A stretch of DNA of 64,000 nucleotides, from assembly GCA_020635075.1 (NCBI GenBank), contig JACKAM010000004.1:1-64000 (forward strand), given 5' to 3'. This document shows, piece by piece, positions 45,256 to 52,673 of the stretch. The stretch is from Pseudobdellovibrionaceae bacterium. Its GTDB lineage: Bacteria; Bdellovibrionota; Bdellovibrionia; Bdellovibrionales; UBA1609. Each line of letters starts with the position of its first letter. Within the stretch, counting starts at the first letter, position 1. The notes under the pieces were generated by a model. It was given only the letters and a program-made list of their open reading frames with translations. It made no database searches and was not told where the DNA came from. The position numbers were made by a program, and so were the translations under genes.

Positions 45256-46590
45256 GTGAGCCAGCATAAAAAAGGCCGATTTTGCATTGTACCCTTTATT
45301 CAGCTCAATACCCGAGGGCAGGGAAATCTTCGCGTTTGCTGTTCTATAAGCGGAATACCTCATGGAATTCCCAGGCAGGGAACGATTGTTGATGTCAACG
45401 AGGGTCGAGCGGGGGCGTCTGGCGAAACCTTCGATTTAAGAAAAGACAGTATCGCCGAAGTCTGGAATTCGGAGTTTATGCGCGATTTTCGTCTGAGAAT
45501 GGCGAACGAGGAGTACCTGCCCAACTGTGAATTTTGCTATCGCCTTGAGGACCGGGGGATCAACAGCAAGCGTGTAAACCGAAACAATAAGTTCGCCGAG
45601 AATTTTCAATCCGTCGTGGAGGAGGCCGTTAATTCTACTGGCCGGTTATCGACTAAGCCCATTTGGTGGGAACTGCGATTTAGTACAAAATGCAATTTGT
45701 CCTGCCGAATGTGTACCCCGGCTTTGAGTACACGGATGCTCCAGGAATATAAGAGTAAGCAGGCGCTTTTGACCCCGGAAATGCGGGGCGAACTGGAAAT
45801 GGCGAGCCTTCTTGTCGCCGATGGGCACTTGGGTGAGAGTGAATTTTTCCGGAAGCAGCTACAGGGGTATGTAAGGGAGGCGCGGTTTTTGGAAATGCGC
45901 GGGGGCGAGGTTCTGGTAGACCCCGAAGCCATGGAGTTTCTCAGGGACTTATCTTTGGAGAAGAAGTGGGCAGCCCAAATGCACCTGGATTTGAGTTCTA
46001 ACATAGTTACCTTGAATCAAGGGCACATCGAGGTCTTCAATGGTTTTAAGAGTGGTACGATCAAGTGTAGTGTCGATGGATTTGCAGAAGAAAACGAATA
46101 CATCCGGCACCCTTCCAAGTGGGAGGATATCCTTGCTGCCTTAAAGCAGTTAAAGGGCCTGCATTCTGGCTGGAACAAGGTGCTGCAAGCGACTTTGTCG
46201 GCCTACCAGGTTTGTACCATCGATCGCCTGTTGTGGTTTCTCGATGACTTTGTTCAAGCCAATGGATTCGAAATGACATTCTCATTTACCATGGTCCGAG
46301 ATACGCCCCATTTAGATCCGGAAATTATTCCTCTTGAGATGAGAAAGGAGTCCGCACAGAGGGTGGAGAGTTTTTTGGCCACAAGCTACCTGTGTACGCG
46401 GAGTCCGAATAAGGAGGAAAATAGAAAGATGATTCGTAGTCTGGCAACGGGAATGCTTCAGTCAGACGAGGCCAGGGGGAGCGAGGCTTTGAGAGCCTTT
46501 GTTGCCCACACAAGAGCACTGGACAAGATGAGAGGGCAGTCGGTTGCCAGCGTTTTTCCCCACTTAGGGCCGCTATTCATAGACCAGTAG
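45256..46590 (+). CDS. N-terminal-twitch radical SAM protein A (right copy)
   Basis: The protein has 444 residues with a GTG start. Twitch cysteines are C10, C28/C29, C91 and C94. The rSAM cluster is C146, C150 and C153 (TKCNLSCRMC), and RGGEV is in the place of GGEP. The length is the same as the left copy at 3,421. C72 of the left copy is Ser here, so that Cys is not essential. A conserved hairpin 75 bases downstream probably ends the operon. Confidence 0.92.
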   Translation: MSQHKKGRFCIVPFIQLNTRGQGNLRVCCSISGIPHGIPRQGTIVDVNEGRAGASGETFDLRKDSIAEVWNSEFMRDFRLRMANEEYLPNCEFCYRLEDRGINSKRVNRNNKFAENFQSVVEEAVNSTGRLSTKPIWWELRFSTKCNLSCRMCTPALSTRMLQEYKSKQALLTPEMRGELEMASLLVADGHLGESEFFRKQLQGYVREARFLEMRGGEVLVDPEAMEFLRDLSLEKKWAAQMHLDLSSNIVTLNQGHIEVFNGFKSGTIKCSVDGFAEENEYIRHPSKWEDILAALKQLKGLHSGWNKVLQATLSAYQVCTIDRLLWFLDDFVQANGFEMTFSFTMVRDTPHLDPEIIPLEMRKESAQRVESFLATSYLCTRSPNKEENRKMIRSLATGMLQSDEARGSEALRAFVAHTRALDKMRGQSVASVFPHLGPLFIDQ

Positions 46591-46662
46591 GCTTGCCTGG
46601 GACTCCCGAGATCTTGGGAAAAATCCAATAAATTTAGATACTTATGATGCCAAAAAAAGTCA

Positions 46663-46691
46663 AAAATGTCCTAAAGTAAGACAGGACTTTT
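46663..46691 (+). terminator. Conserved hairpin, likely terminator of the right rSAM-SDR-rSAM operon
   Basis: AAAATGTCCT at 46,663-46,672 pairs with AGGACTTTT at 46,683-46,691, with one bulged T. It is the mirror of 3,319-3,348 and is part of an unusually well kept non-coding block that runs to the Gly-rich gene. Confidence 0.5.
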
Positions 46692-46794
46692 GTCGATAAG
46701 TCTTCAAAGTGTCTCGGTTTGAGTCTGGTATAAAGACCAGGGCGCTCCAACGACAGGGCTATTCAAATGCGGAACCGTCAGTCCACGAAGGCCT

Positions 46795-46823
46795 TTAAGT
46801 GGGTGGGAAAACAAAGCTATAAT
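46795..46823 (+). promoter_or_regulatory. Promoter of the right Gly-rich gene
   Basis: TTAAGT at 46,795-46,800 and consensus TATAAT at 46,818-46,823 are 17 bp apart, with the ATG 33 bases after the -10. The same arrangement occurs in the left arm. Confidence 0.55.
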
Positions 46824-46855
46824 TTATCAAATCCGTAATAATGGTGGGTAGGCAT

Positions 46856-47845
46856 ATGAATAGATTGGCTCAGGTGATTCGTGGTGGGTTGGTCGTGACC
46901 ATGGCGACTTTTTCCCTAATGGCCCTAGGTTCCGGTGGAACCCAGGGGACTGAAGGCGGAGGTAATGAAGCTTCGGGTGGAGGTCCCAATATCAATCAGG
47001 GAGCAAATGAAGGTGAAAGTTCTCAAAACACGGGAATGATGATCAACCTTGCAGCGGGAGCAACCTTTTCTGCAATTTGTGCGACGCCAAAAGGCGGTTG
47101 GGCCTGCCCGTTGGCGGCAATGTCCTTTTTGCAGGCGGCCCATGATATGGCGGCTTCCGACCAATCTGGCAATGTGGCCAATGCTTCAGAATACAACCCC
47201 AATTGGGGAAACACTCCTGGAGGCGAGCTGCCGACAGGCGGAACCATGCCCGGAACAATCCCTGGTGGCGGAGCCGGCGGTGGTGGATCGGGAACTGGAT
47301 TTGCCAATCAGCAAATCAATGAAGGCCTCAAGAACCTTGAGGGCAAGGGCTATAAGGTCAACGCAGCTGCGGGGACCGTCACCACTCCAAATGGTGAAAT
47401 GCCGATGAGTGCCTTTTCAAGTCCTGAATCTATGGCAGCTGCCGGTTATGATGAATCCTCGGTAAATGCGGCCAGAGCGGCCATTGGCAAACTCAATGCG
47501 GATGCAGTGGAAAAGTATGGTGACAAGGCCAACGTGGTCGCCATGGGTCTTGATTCCCGTGGTGGCGGTGGCGGAGCGCTTGGCGCAGGAGGAGGAGAGG
47601 GTGTTTCCTTCGATGGCAGCGATCCAATGGCCGCCTATCTGGCGTCCCTGAAAAACAAGATGAACAAAAAGCGCGGGCCCGCCAGTGTGGCTGGAATGCA
47701 AAGAATGGCAGGGGGCGAACCGATTGGTGTTAAGATGGATAACATTTTTGAAATGGTTCATCGTCGATATCAAAAGAAGCGTAAGGCGAATATCTTCATC
47801 GAGACGGACACATCAAATACGGGAAAAGGGAGTAACCGCTTCTAG
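46856..47845 (+). CDS. Exported Gly-rich hypothetical protein (right copy)
   Basis: The protein has 329 residues. It has the same layout as the left copy: signal-like N-terminus, Gly-rich part, GGWACPLAAMSFL segment, second Gly/Pro-rich part, the ordered NLEGKGYKVNAAAGTVTTPN region, a block from VAMGLDSRGGGGGALG onward, and the basic C-terminus PIGVKMDNIFEMVHRRYQKK. The C-terminal 150 residues are almost identical between copies while the 110-150 region varies, so the C-terminus is probably the functional part. It is convergent with the nucleotidyltransferase at 47,908. Confidence 0.75.
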   Translation: MNRLAQVIRGGLVVTMATFSLMALGSGGTQGTEGGGNEASGGGPNINQGANEGESSQNTGMMINLAAGATFSAICATPKGGWACPLAAMSFLQAAHDMAASDQSGNVANASEYNPNWGNTPGGELPTGGTMPGTIPGGGAGGGGSGTGFANQQINEGLKNLEGKGYKVNAAAGTVTTPNGEMPMSAFSSPESMAAAGYDESSVNAARAAIGKLNADAVEKYGDKANVVAMGLDSRGGGGGALGAGGGEGVSFDGSDPMAAYLASLKNKMNKKRGPASVAGMQRMAGGEPIGVKMDNIFEMVHRRYQKKRKANIFIETDTSNTGKGSNRF

Positions 47846-47876
47846 TCCTGGTTAAGTAAATGAACTCGATAAGTAC

Positions 47877-47909
47877 AAAAAGAGCCGACAAAAAAGTGGC
47901 TCTTTTTTT
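47877..47909. terminator. Bidirectional intrinsic terminator (right arm)
   Basis: AAAAAGAGCC at 47,877-47,886 pairs with GGCTCTTTTTTT at 47,898-47,909. It lies between the convergent Gly-rich gene and the nucleotidyltransferase and overlaps the latter's stop codon. The position equals that of 2,113-2,144 in the left arm, but the stem sequence differs. Confidence 0.85.
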
Positions 47910-48930
47910 ATGTCAGACGAAGAGAAGAATTGATTCTTGTGTTCTTAACAATACTCAGTCCTCTGCCAATGACAGAGTTTTCCAGCACACAATTTTCTCC
48001 AATATGCGTCCCATCGCCGATGACATTGAAGCCCTTGAGTATTGTGTTCGGCTTTATGGAAACCCCCTGACCCAATAGGCAAGGTCCCCCAACAGAGATA
48101 TTTGAATCCAATTGGCAATCCGGGCCGACGAACATTTCGGGTCCATGGGGAAAAAGCACCCGGCCATAGTGATGATGGAGTTCCTTAAGGAAAACTCCCT
48201 GAGGGTCGCCGTCAATCAGATGTTTTAAACAGTTTTGGCTGGCACTCAGATAATCAGCTTCGGATCCAGTTTCAAACCAGTAAGGCTCGGCCCGATGGAC
48301 TTTAACAACTTCCCCTTTGGCCATTCCGGATGCGAGCCCATCATAGAGAATATTGGAGATCTGTCCGGCAGGAAGATAGTCAAAAACGCGGTCAGATAGG
48401 GCAATAAATCCGGTGTAATGAAATCCGACGAGTCCCTCGGAATCAGGTGTCTTGCCAAAATTAATAACCCGCTCAGTGGGGTCGCACCAAACGCCACCAA
48501 ACTTGGTTCCAACTCCTGGAAATTGGCAGACTAACAGTGTTGCCAGGTTGTCCTCGCTGGTGTGGCGACGCCAGAGTTCGTCCACGCCCGATGGATCAAG
48601 TAAGACCTCGTCCCCATTGGCGACCAAAAAGTGTCGATCGCCCGCGAGGTCATCCCGGGCATTCTTAATTCCGCCCCCGCTGCCAAGGATGAGGGGGCTC
48701 TCATGAATAAACTGGACATGAGATAAGCCGAACAACTGGACGGCGTGCTTGATGCTGTCCGCGCAGTGGTGGGTGTTGACGATCAATTCAGAGGCCCCGA
48801 CTTTTTGCAGGTGATACCATGGGTAGCAAATCAGGGGCAGGTTCAAGAAGGGCAGGGCCGGCTTAGCGCACTTGAGGGTGTGGGGCCGGAGGCGCTCTCC
48901 CAGTCCGGCGGCAAGAATCATGGCCCTCAT
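47908..48930 (-). CDS. MurU-like sugar-1-phosphate nucleotidyltransferase (right copy)
   Basis: The protein has 340 residues. The N-terminal AAGLGERLRP and KPALP are as in the left copy, with GSGGGIKN near residue 83 and NGDE with D107. The C-terminal part again has hexapeptide-like turns (GPCLLGQGVSIKPNTILKGF). The C-terminal third is more divergent from the left copy than the catalytic part. It overlaps the kinase gene by 4 bases (ATGA). Confidence 0.82.
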   Translation of the reverse strand: MRAMILAAGLGERLRPHTLKCAKPALPFLNLPLICYPWYHLQKVGASELIVNTHHCADSIKHAVQLFGLSHVQFIHESPLILGSGGGIKNARDDLAGDRHFLVANGDEVLLDPSGVDELWRRHTSEDNLATLLVCQFPGVGTKFGGVWCDPTERVINFGKTPDSEGLVGFHYTGFIALSDRVFDYLPAGQISNILYDGLASGMAKGEVVKVHRAEPYWFETGSEADYLSASQNCLKHLIDGDPQGVFLKELHHHYGRVLFPHGPEMFVGPDCQLDSNISVGGPCLLGQGVSIKPNTILKGFNVIGDGTHIGENCVLENSVIGRGLSIVKNTRINSSLRLT

Positions 48931-49976
48931 AGGGCCTCGTAGTCTTTATCGAGAAAGCCCCGATCGGATAGAATCTCAGCCAAGAACCGGTATTCGGGGA
49001 ACAGTTCAAGGTGACGGACGACGGTTTCAAGGGTGGGGCGAATGTACTTTAAATAGCGAGTGTCGCCCCGATCATTGTAAAAGCTCGAAAAGCTCCCACA
49101 TGCCTTAAAACATCTTTGGATAACTTGAAGGTTGAAGACATTCTGAAAATCAGAGTCCTTGGTCTTGTGAGAGTATAGGGTTGCAGCGCATTTCCGGTAG
49201 TAGTCGAGGATTTCATTTCGAGTTTCATCGTTCAGATCCACGTAGGAATCATATACCAGGCTGACCAGGTCATACTGAATGGGCCCCATGCGGGCATCCT
49301 GAAAGTCAATCACGCGCATCTTACCCAACTTAATCATCAGGTTGCGGCTGTGATAGTCTCGGTGGCAGATGAACTTATCTTCATTATCGAGAGTCGAACA
49401 GATCCCAACAAAGGTCTCCTCAAGTTTGCGGGAGTCCTGGTCTGTAAACTCGATCTGCCCTAAGCCCTCTAGCAGGTGTTTGCGGCCGTAGTTCATTTCC
49501 CACAGCAGTTTTTCAGTATCAAAGGCAACTCCAAAGGCCACACACCTGGCGGCCGAGTCTCGCGTTGCCAGGTAGTGAATCTTAAGTAGTTCGTCAATGG
49601 CCTGCCGGTAAAACGGAATAACCATATCTTGATTCTGATTCTCCCAGAACTTTCTTTCCAGGGTGAGGTCACCCAGGTCTTCAAGAAGTACAAGGCCTAA
49701 TTCAGGTGCCATCCCCTTAATGTCGGGTACATTGATGCCGTGTTTTAGAAAATGCCTTTGCACTGATAGAAAAGGATACTTGTCATCAGCAGAAAAGGGC
49801 TCCCACTGCATCAATACCCATGAGTCCTCATCGCAGACGATGCGATAATAGCGGCGGGCGCTGGCATCCCCGGCGAGGGGCAAAATTTGATATTTATCTG
49901 TGCTCAAATGGGAGGTGAGAAAATTTAGGATGAAGGGCTCAACGGGCTGAGCGACTAACTCTGTTTTCCCATTCAT
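48927..49976 (-). CDS. AmgK-like aminoglycoside-phosphotransferase-fold sugar kinase (right copy)
   Basis: The protein has 349 residues and the same catalytic motifs as the left copy: HRDYHSRN and DFQDARMGPIQYDLVSLVYDSYVDL. It is transcribed toward the island and followed by the nucleotidyltransferase. A TATAAA about 50 bases upstream of the start on the minus strand could be its -10. The mirrored left copy is 44-1,093. Two intact copies of a kinase/nucleotidyltransferase pair in one locus are unusual. Confidence 0.82.
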   Translation of the reverse strand: MNGKTELVAQPVEPFILNFLTSHLSTDKYQILPLAGDASARRYYRIVCDEDSWVLMQWEPFSADDKYPFLSVQRHFLKHGINVPDIKGMAPELGLVLLEDLGDLTLERKFWENQNQDMVIPFYRQAIDELLKIHYLATRDSAARCVAFGVAFDTEKLLWEMNYGRKHLLEGLGQIEFTDQDSRKLEETFVGICSTLDNEDKFICHRDYHSRNLMIKLGKMRVIDFQDARMGPIQYDLVSLVYDSYVDLNDETRNEILDYYRKCAATLYSHKTKDSDFQNVFNLQVIQRCFKACGSFSSFYNDRGDTRYLKYIRPTLETVVRHLELFPEYRFLAEILSDRGFLDKDYEAL

Positions 49977-50073
49977 TGGCAGGCTCGATCAGTTCCTTGG
50001 TCTAGAGTTCTGTTTAGGGTCTTTATAATGGTGGCAAAAGAAGTGGAGTCAGACAACAGGAATTCTGTGACAA

Positions 50074-51036
50074 CTAAACCAGGCAGTCCTCAAGGCTTCG
50101 GCCAGTGAGACTGTCGTAAAAGAACTCTATGACACCATAATCCAAGTAGTGCTGAAAGTCCCTTTCCATCTTCAGGTTGGCGACCGAAATTCTGCGCATG
50201 AGAACGCGCTGGGCCTCGTCTTCAATCGCGACGATCTCAGCATAAGGAATGACCGTTCCTGCAATGACCTGAGGACTCTCTTTTGTCCGTGGTCCAGAGA
50301 GCCAGTCGATCAAGGTGATGCGCTCTTCATTATCCAGGCTGGTCACGTCAGGGATAAAGATCGTGGCGTCAGTCAGCTCGTCCAACAAACTCGTATCGTG
50401 CCGCGATTCAAGCGACAGTTCATCCCAGTGGATGAAAATTTGCCGACCTGACAGACAGTGAATCTCAACCGCCATTTTGTGAATGTCAGTGTAGGACTGG
50501 GCTTCGATCAAACAAGGGATTGAAAAGGCCTTGCGCGGACGGGGAATGAGATTTTCGTAGTCCTCAAGGCGAGCCGGGTGTGGCCTCTGTGGCCGACGAA
50601 ACGAAGACAGTCGTATGACATTACTGGGATACTCTGAAAGATGAATTTCGTTTTCCAGACGACTGAGGTCATCAAGTGTCGCTGCAGTAATCAACGCTGA
50701 GCTTAAAACCAGATCCACCAGATCTTCAATTTCATTAATCTCTTTGGCGGAGAGGTTGTCAGCCGCTGAAAACCGGGCGTACCCCCACAGCTGGCCGTGC
50801 AGGCGAACGGGGAGGAGAAGATTACCATCCAAGGTTACCGAAGAGTTTTTCGATAAGAGGCTATAGATGACCTTTTCACTCTCATTCTGATCAAGGTCCT
50901 GAGGAAAGGATCGATAATGAAATTCACATTTGTAGCGGCTTTCAATGAGGCGAAGAAGTCGGCTCATGATGGGAGTGAACGCATTTTCGATACGTCCCCG
51001 CCCAAGTTGGTTGTCGTCTGGTCCCTGGAATTTCAT
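50074..51036 (-). CDS. GAF-like protein with degenerate AAA-type region
   Basis: The protein has 320 residues. The N-terminal 150 residues (VIYSLLSKNSSVTLDGNLLLPVRLHGQLWGYARFSA) look like a GAF sensor domain. The second half has SLLDELTDATIFIPDVTSLDNEERITLIDWL, which resembles the Walker B region of sigma-54 activators, but no Walker A or GAFTGA is present and there is no HTH. It may be an inactive relative of the enhancer-binding protein family. It lies just outside the right arm of the duplication. Confidence 0.55.
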   Translation of the reverse strand: MKFQGPDDNQLGRGRIENAFTPIMSRLLRLIESRYKCEFHYRSFPQDLDQNESEKVIYSLLSKNSSVTLDGNLLLPVRLHGQLWGYARFSAADNLSAKEINEIEDLVDLVLSSALITAATLDDLSRLENEIHLSEYPSNVIRLSSFRRPQRPHPARLEDYENLIPRPRKAFSIPCLIEAQSYTDIHKMAVEIHCLSGRQIFIHWDELSLESRHDTSLLDELTDATIFIPDVTSLDNEERITLIDWLSGPRTKESPQVIAGTVIPYAEIVAIEDEAQRVLMRRISVANLKMERDFQHYLDYGVIEFFYDSLTGRSLEDCLV

Positions 51037-51381
51037 TCGCTTACGTTCCTCTGGTCATTCGCTTTGGCGTGAGCCCCTTACCACTTGGGCCAACGCTGAT
51101 CTACAGAGGCAATTGTTGTGCCGGAATTCAAAAAATCAAGGCTGTCTAATCACTTATCGCCAACTGCTTTCCGGGCGCCCGTAAGGGCGCGCCCATGTGT
51201 GGCCCAAAATATTGAAATCACGAAATTTTCTTAGGTCGCCCATTCGAGTGGTGGCCAGATGTTGGACATTGTGGCCAGGGGCGATGGAGATTTTTTACGG
51301 TCTAAGCCACCGAAAAGACGACTCTAACCATTGTTCAGTTCGGAAATAATTTCGCAAAAAGGGTCACTTGCGATGGCCCAA
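51037..51381. other. Non-coding gap of 345 bp
   Basis: This gap lies between the start of the GAF-like gene and the 3' end of the nuclease-family gene, both on the minus strand. It contains one GC-rich hairpin at 51,173-51,194. I see no coding sequence; the promoter of the GAF-like gene is probably here. Confidence 0.5.
51173..51194. repeat. GC-rich hairpin
   Basis: GGGCGCCC, GTAA and GGGCGCGCCC form an 8-bp stem with one bulged base. A hairpin of the same design (GGCGCC, short loop, GGCGCGCC) occurs at 62,156-62,176. Neither has a T-tract, so a protein-binding or REP-like role is as likely as termination. Confidence 0.4.
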
Positions 51382-52533
51382 CTACTGCTGCACAAATGGC
51401 AGATTTAAATAAGCCGCCACTCCTGCGTGGTCCGAGGGCCACAGGCCAAAGATCTTTCCGCTGGGTTCGTGACCGACAAGGTTCACACGACTCAATCCGA
51501 TGAGCGAAAAGGGGAGTCGCCCATTGAGATTGTTCCGCACAAAGATGTGATCGATTCGGGAATCAAGTTGGCTCGTTGAATTTTCCAGGTCAGGGCTCTG
51601 GCAGCAGGTAAAGCCATCGGCAAATGGATGCGCCCGGTCCCAGATGTCAACAAAGCCTGCCGCCTTGGCCTGATGGTAAGGCTGAGTATTCCCATCCTTT
51701 GGAGACGAGTTGAAGTCTCCGGTGAGGATCGTCGGCAGCGGTTCCTGGGCTAATGCTCCCATTAGTTCTTGCATTTGTGCGGCTTGGATTTGGGTGAAGG
51801 GCTCACGACCTCCCACTTCAAGGTGCACATTTACAACTTTGTAGTTTAGCCCCTTTGCTTTGACTGTGGCGCCCACGTAGCCGCGGGTAAAGGCAACCTC
51901 GACGCCGCCAATGGGAAGCTTCAGGTTAGTGTGAAAATTGTGAGCTTGTACTTCCGAGACCTGCAGTCCACGTCGAACCAACAAAACGTCCCGATCAGTC
52001 AGGCGCACGTCGTCCAACTTCGGACCGTGCTCATCTCCGCCAACAAACATGGGGAGCTCGATGTCAGCATTGGTAATCTGTCCTGCGACATCATACTCAA
52101 GCTCATTTTCCTCCATGGCGCGAAGAAGCTCGAAAAGATAATCATAAATCACGATTTCGGCACTCTTTGGATTGCCGATTAAAAAATCACCGGGGGACTG
52201 GAGGCGGATCAATGAGACTTCCTGCAGACCGACAACGTCTGGCTGAACGTCTTTAATCTCATTCACAAATCCTTGAACCCGCATATGAATGGAATTCTTA
52301 ACGATGGTTTGAAATGTGCGGGCCACAAACAGAGGAATCTGTTCCGGGCGTTGGGCCTCAAGAACTTGAAAAAGATCAGCACCCACATAAAGGTTGCGAG
52401 TCATCACAGTTAGAGGCTTGCCCAGTCGAACCCGGGCGGCCTCAATGGCCGGATCAATGGACTCCGCCTTGGCCTTGCCAAAAGACAGTAGTGCACTAGC
52501 AATGAAAACGAATACCCCACCCCAGTTTTTCAT
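51382..52533 (-). CDS. Exported endonuclease/exonuclease/phosphatase-family hydrolase
   Basis: The protein has 383 residues with a signal peptide (VFVFIASALLSFGKAKA). Family motifs are in order: TRNLYVG, VVGLQEV (metal-binding Glu), ILTGDFNSSP (Asp/Asn), SRIDHIFVRNN and the SDHAG histidine at the end. This superfamily includes DNase I, sphingomyelinase and inositol phosphatases. Export suggests action on phospholipid, nucleic acid or another phosphodiester outside the cytoplasm. In a predator it could act on prey material; that is inference. Confidence 0.85.
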   Translation of the reverse strand: MKNWGGVFVFIASALLSFGKAKAESIDPAIEAARVRLGKPLTVMTRNLYVGADLFQVLEAQRPEQIPLFVARTFQTIVKNSIHMRVQGFVNEIKDVQPDVVGLQEVSLIRLQSPGDFLIGNPKSAEIVIYDYLFELLRAMEENELEYDVAGQITNADIELPMFVGGDEHGPKLDDVRLTDRDVLLVRRGLQVSEVQAHNFHTNLKLPIGGVEVAFTRGYVGATVKAKGLNYKVVNVHLEVGGREPFTQIQAAQMQELMGALAQEPLPTILTGDFNSSPKDGNTQPYHQAKAAGFVDIWDRAHPFADGFTCCQSPDLENSTSQLDSRIDHIFVRNNLNGRLPFSLIGLSRVNLVGHEPSGKIFGLWPSDHAGVAAYLNLPFVQQ

Positions 52534-52620
52534 ATTCCCTCCCCCGAAGGACGTCCCAGTCGATACCAGGTTGAGGATAGATTGTAAACAGGGGCTAGGG
52601 GCTTGTAAGATATTTAAATA

Positions 52621-52645
52621 AAAAAGGGTGATGTGACCATCACCC
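52621..52645 (-). terminator. Intrinsic terminator of the sigma-54 activator gene
   Basis: GGGTGATG (52,626-52,633) pairs with CATCACCC (52,638-52,645). On the minus strand the stem is followed by a run of T, about 30 bases past the stop codon at 52,674. Confidence 0.85.
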
Positions 52646-52673
52646 TCAAACTTCCCATTACTGCTTTTGCTAG

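Larger units (their letters stand above)
36741..49995. repeat. Continuous right arm of the inverted duplication
   Basis: This is the uninterrupted version of the repeated block. Reversed, it matches 30,484-36,740 plus 1-6,676. The first 130 bp (36,741-36,875) have no partner in the left arm. The outer limit near 49,995 is where similarity with bases 1-43 can last be followed; the left edge of the window prevents further comparison. Confidence 0.88.
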
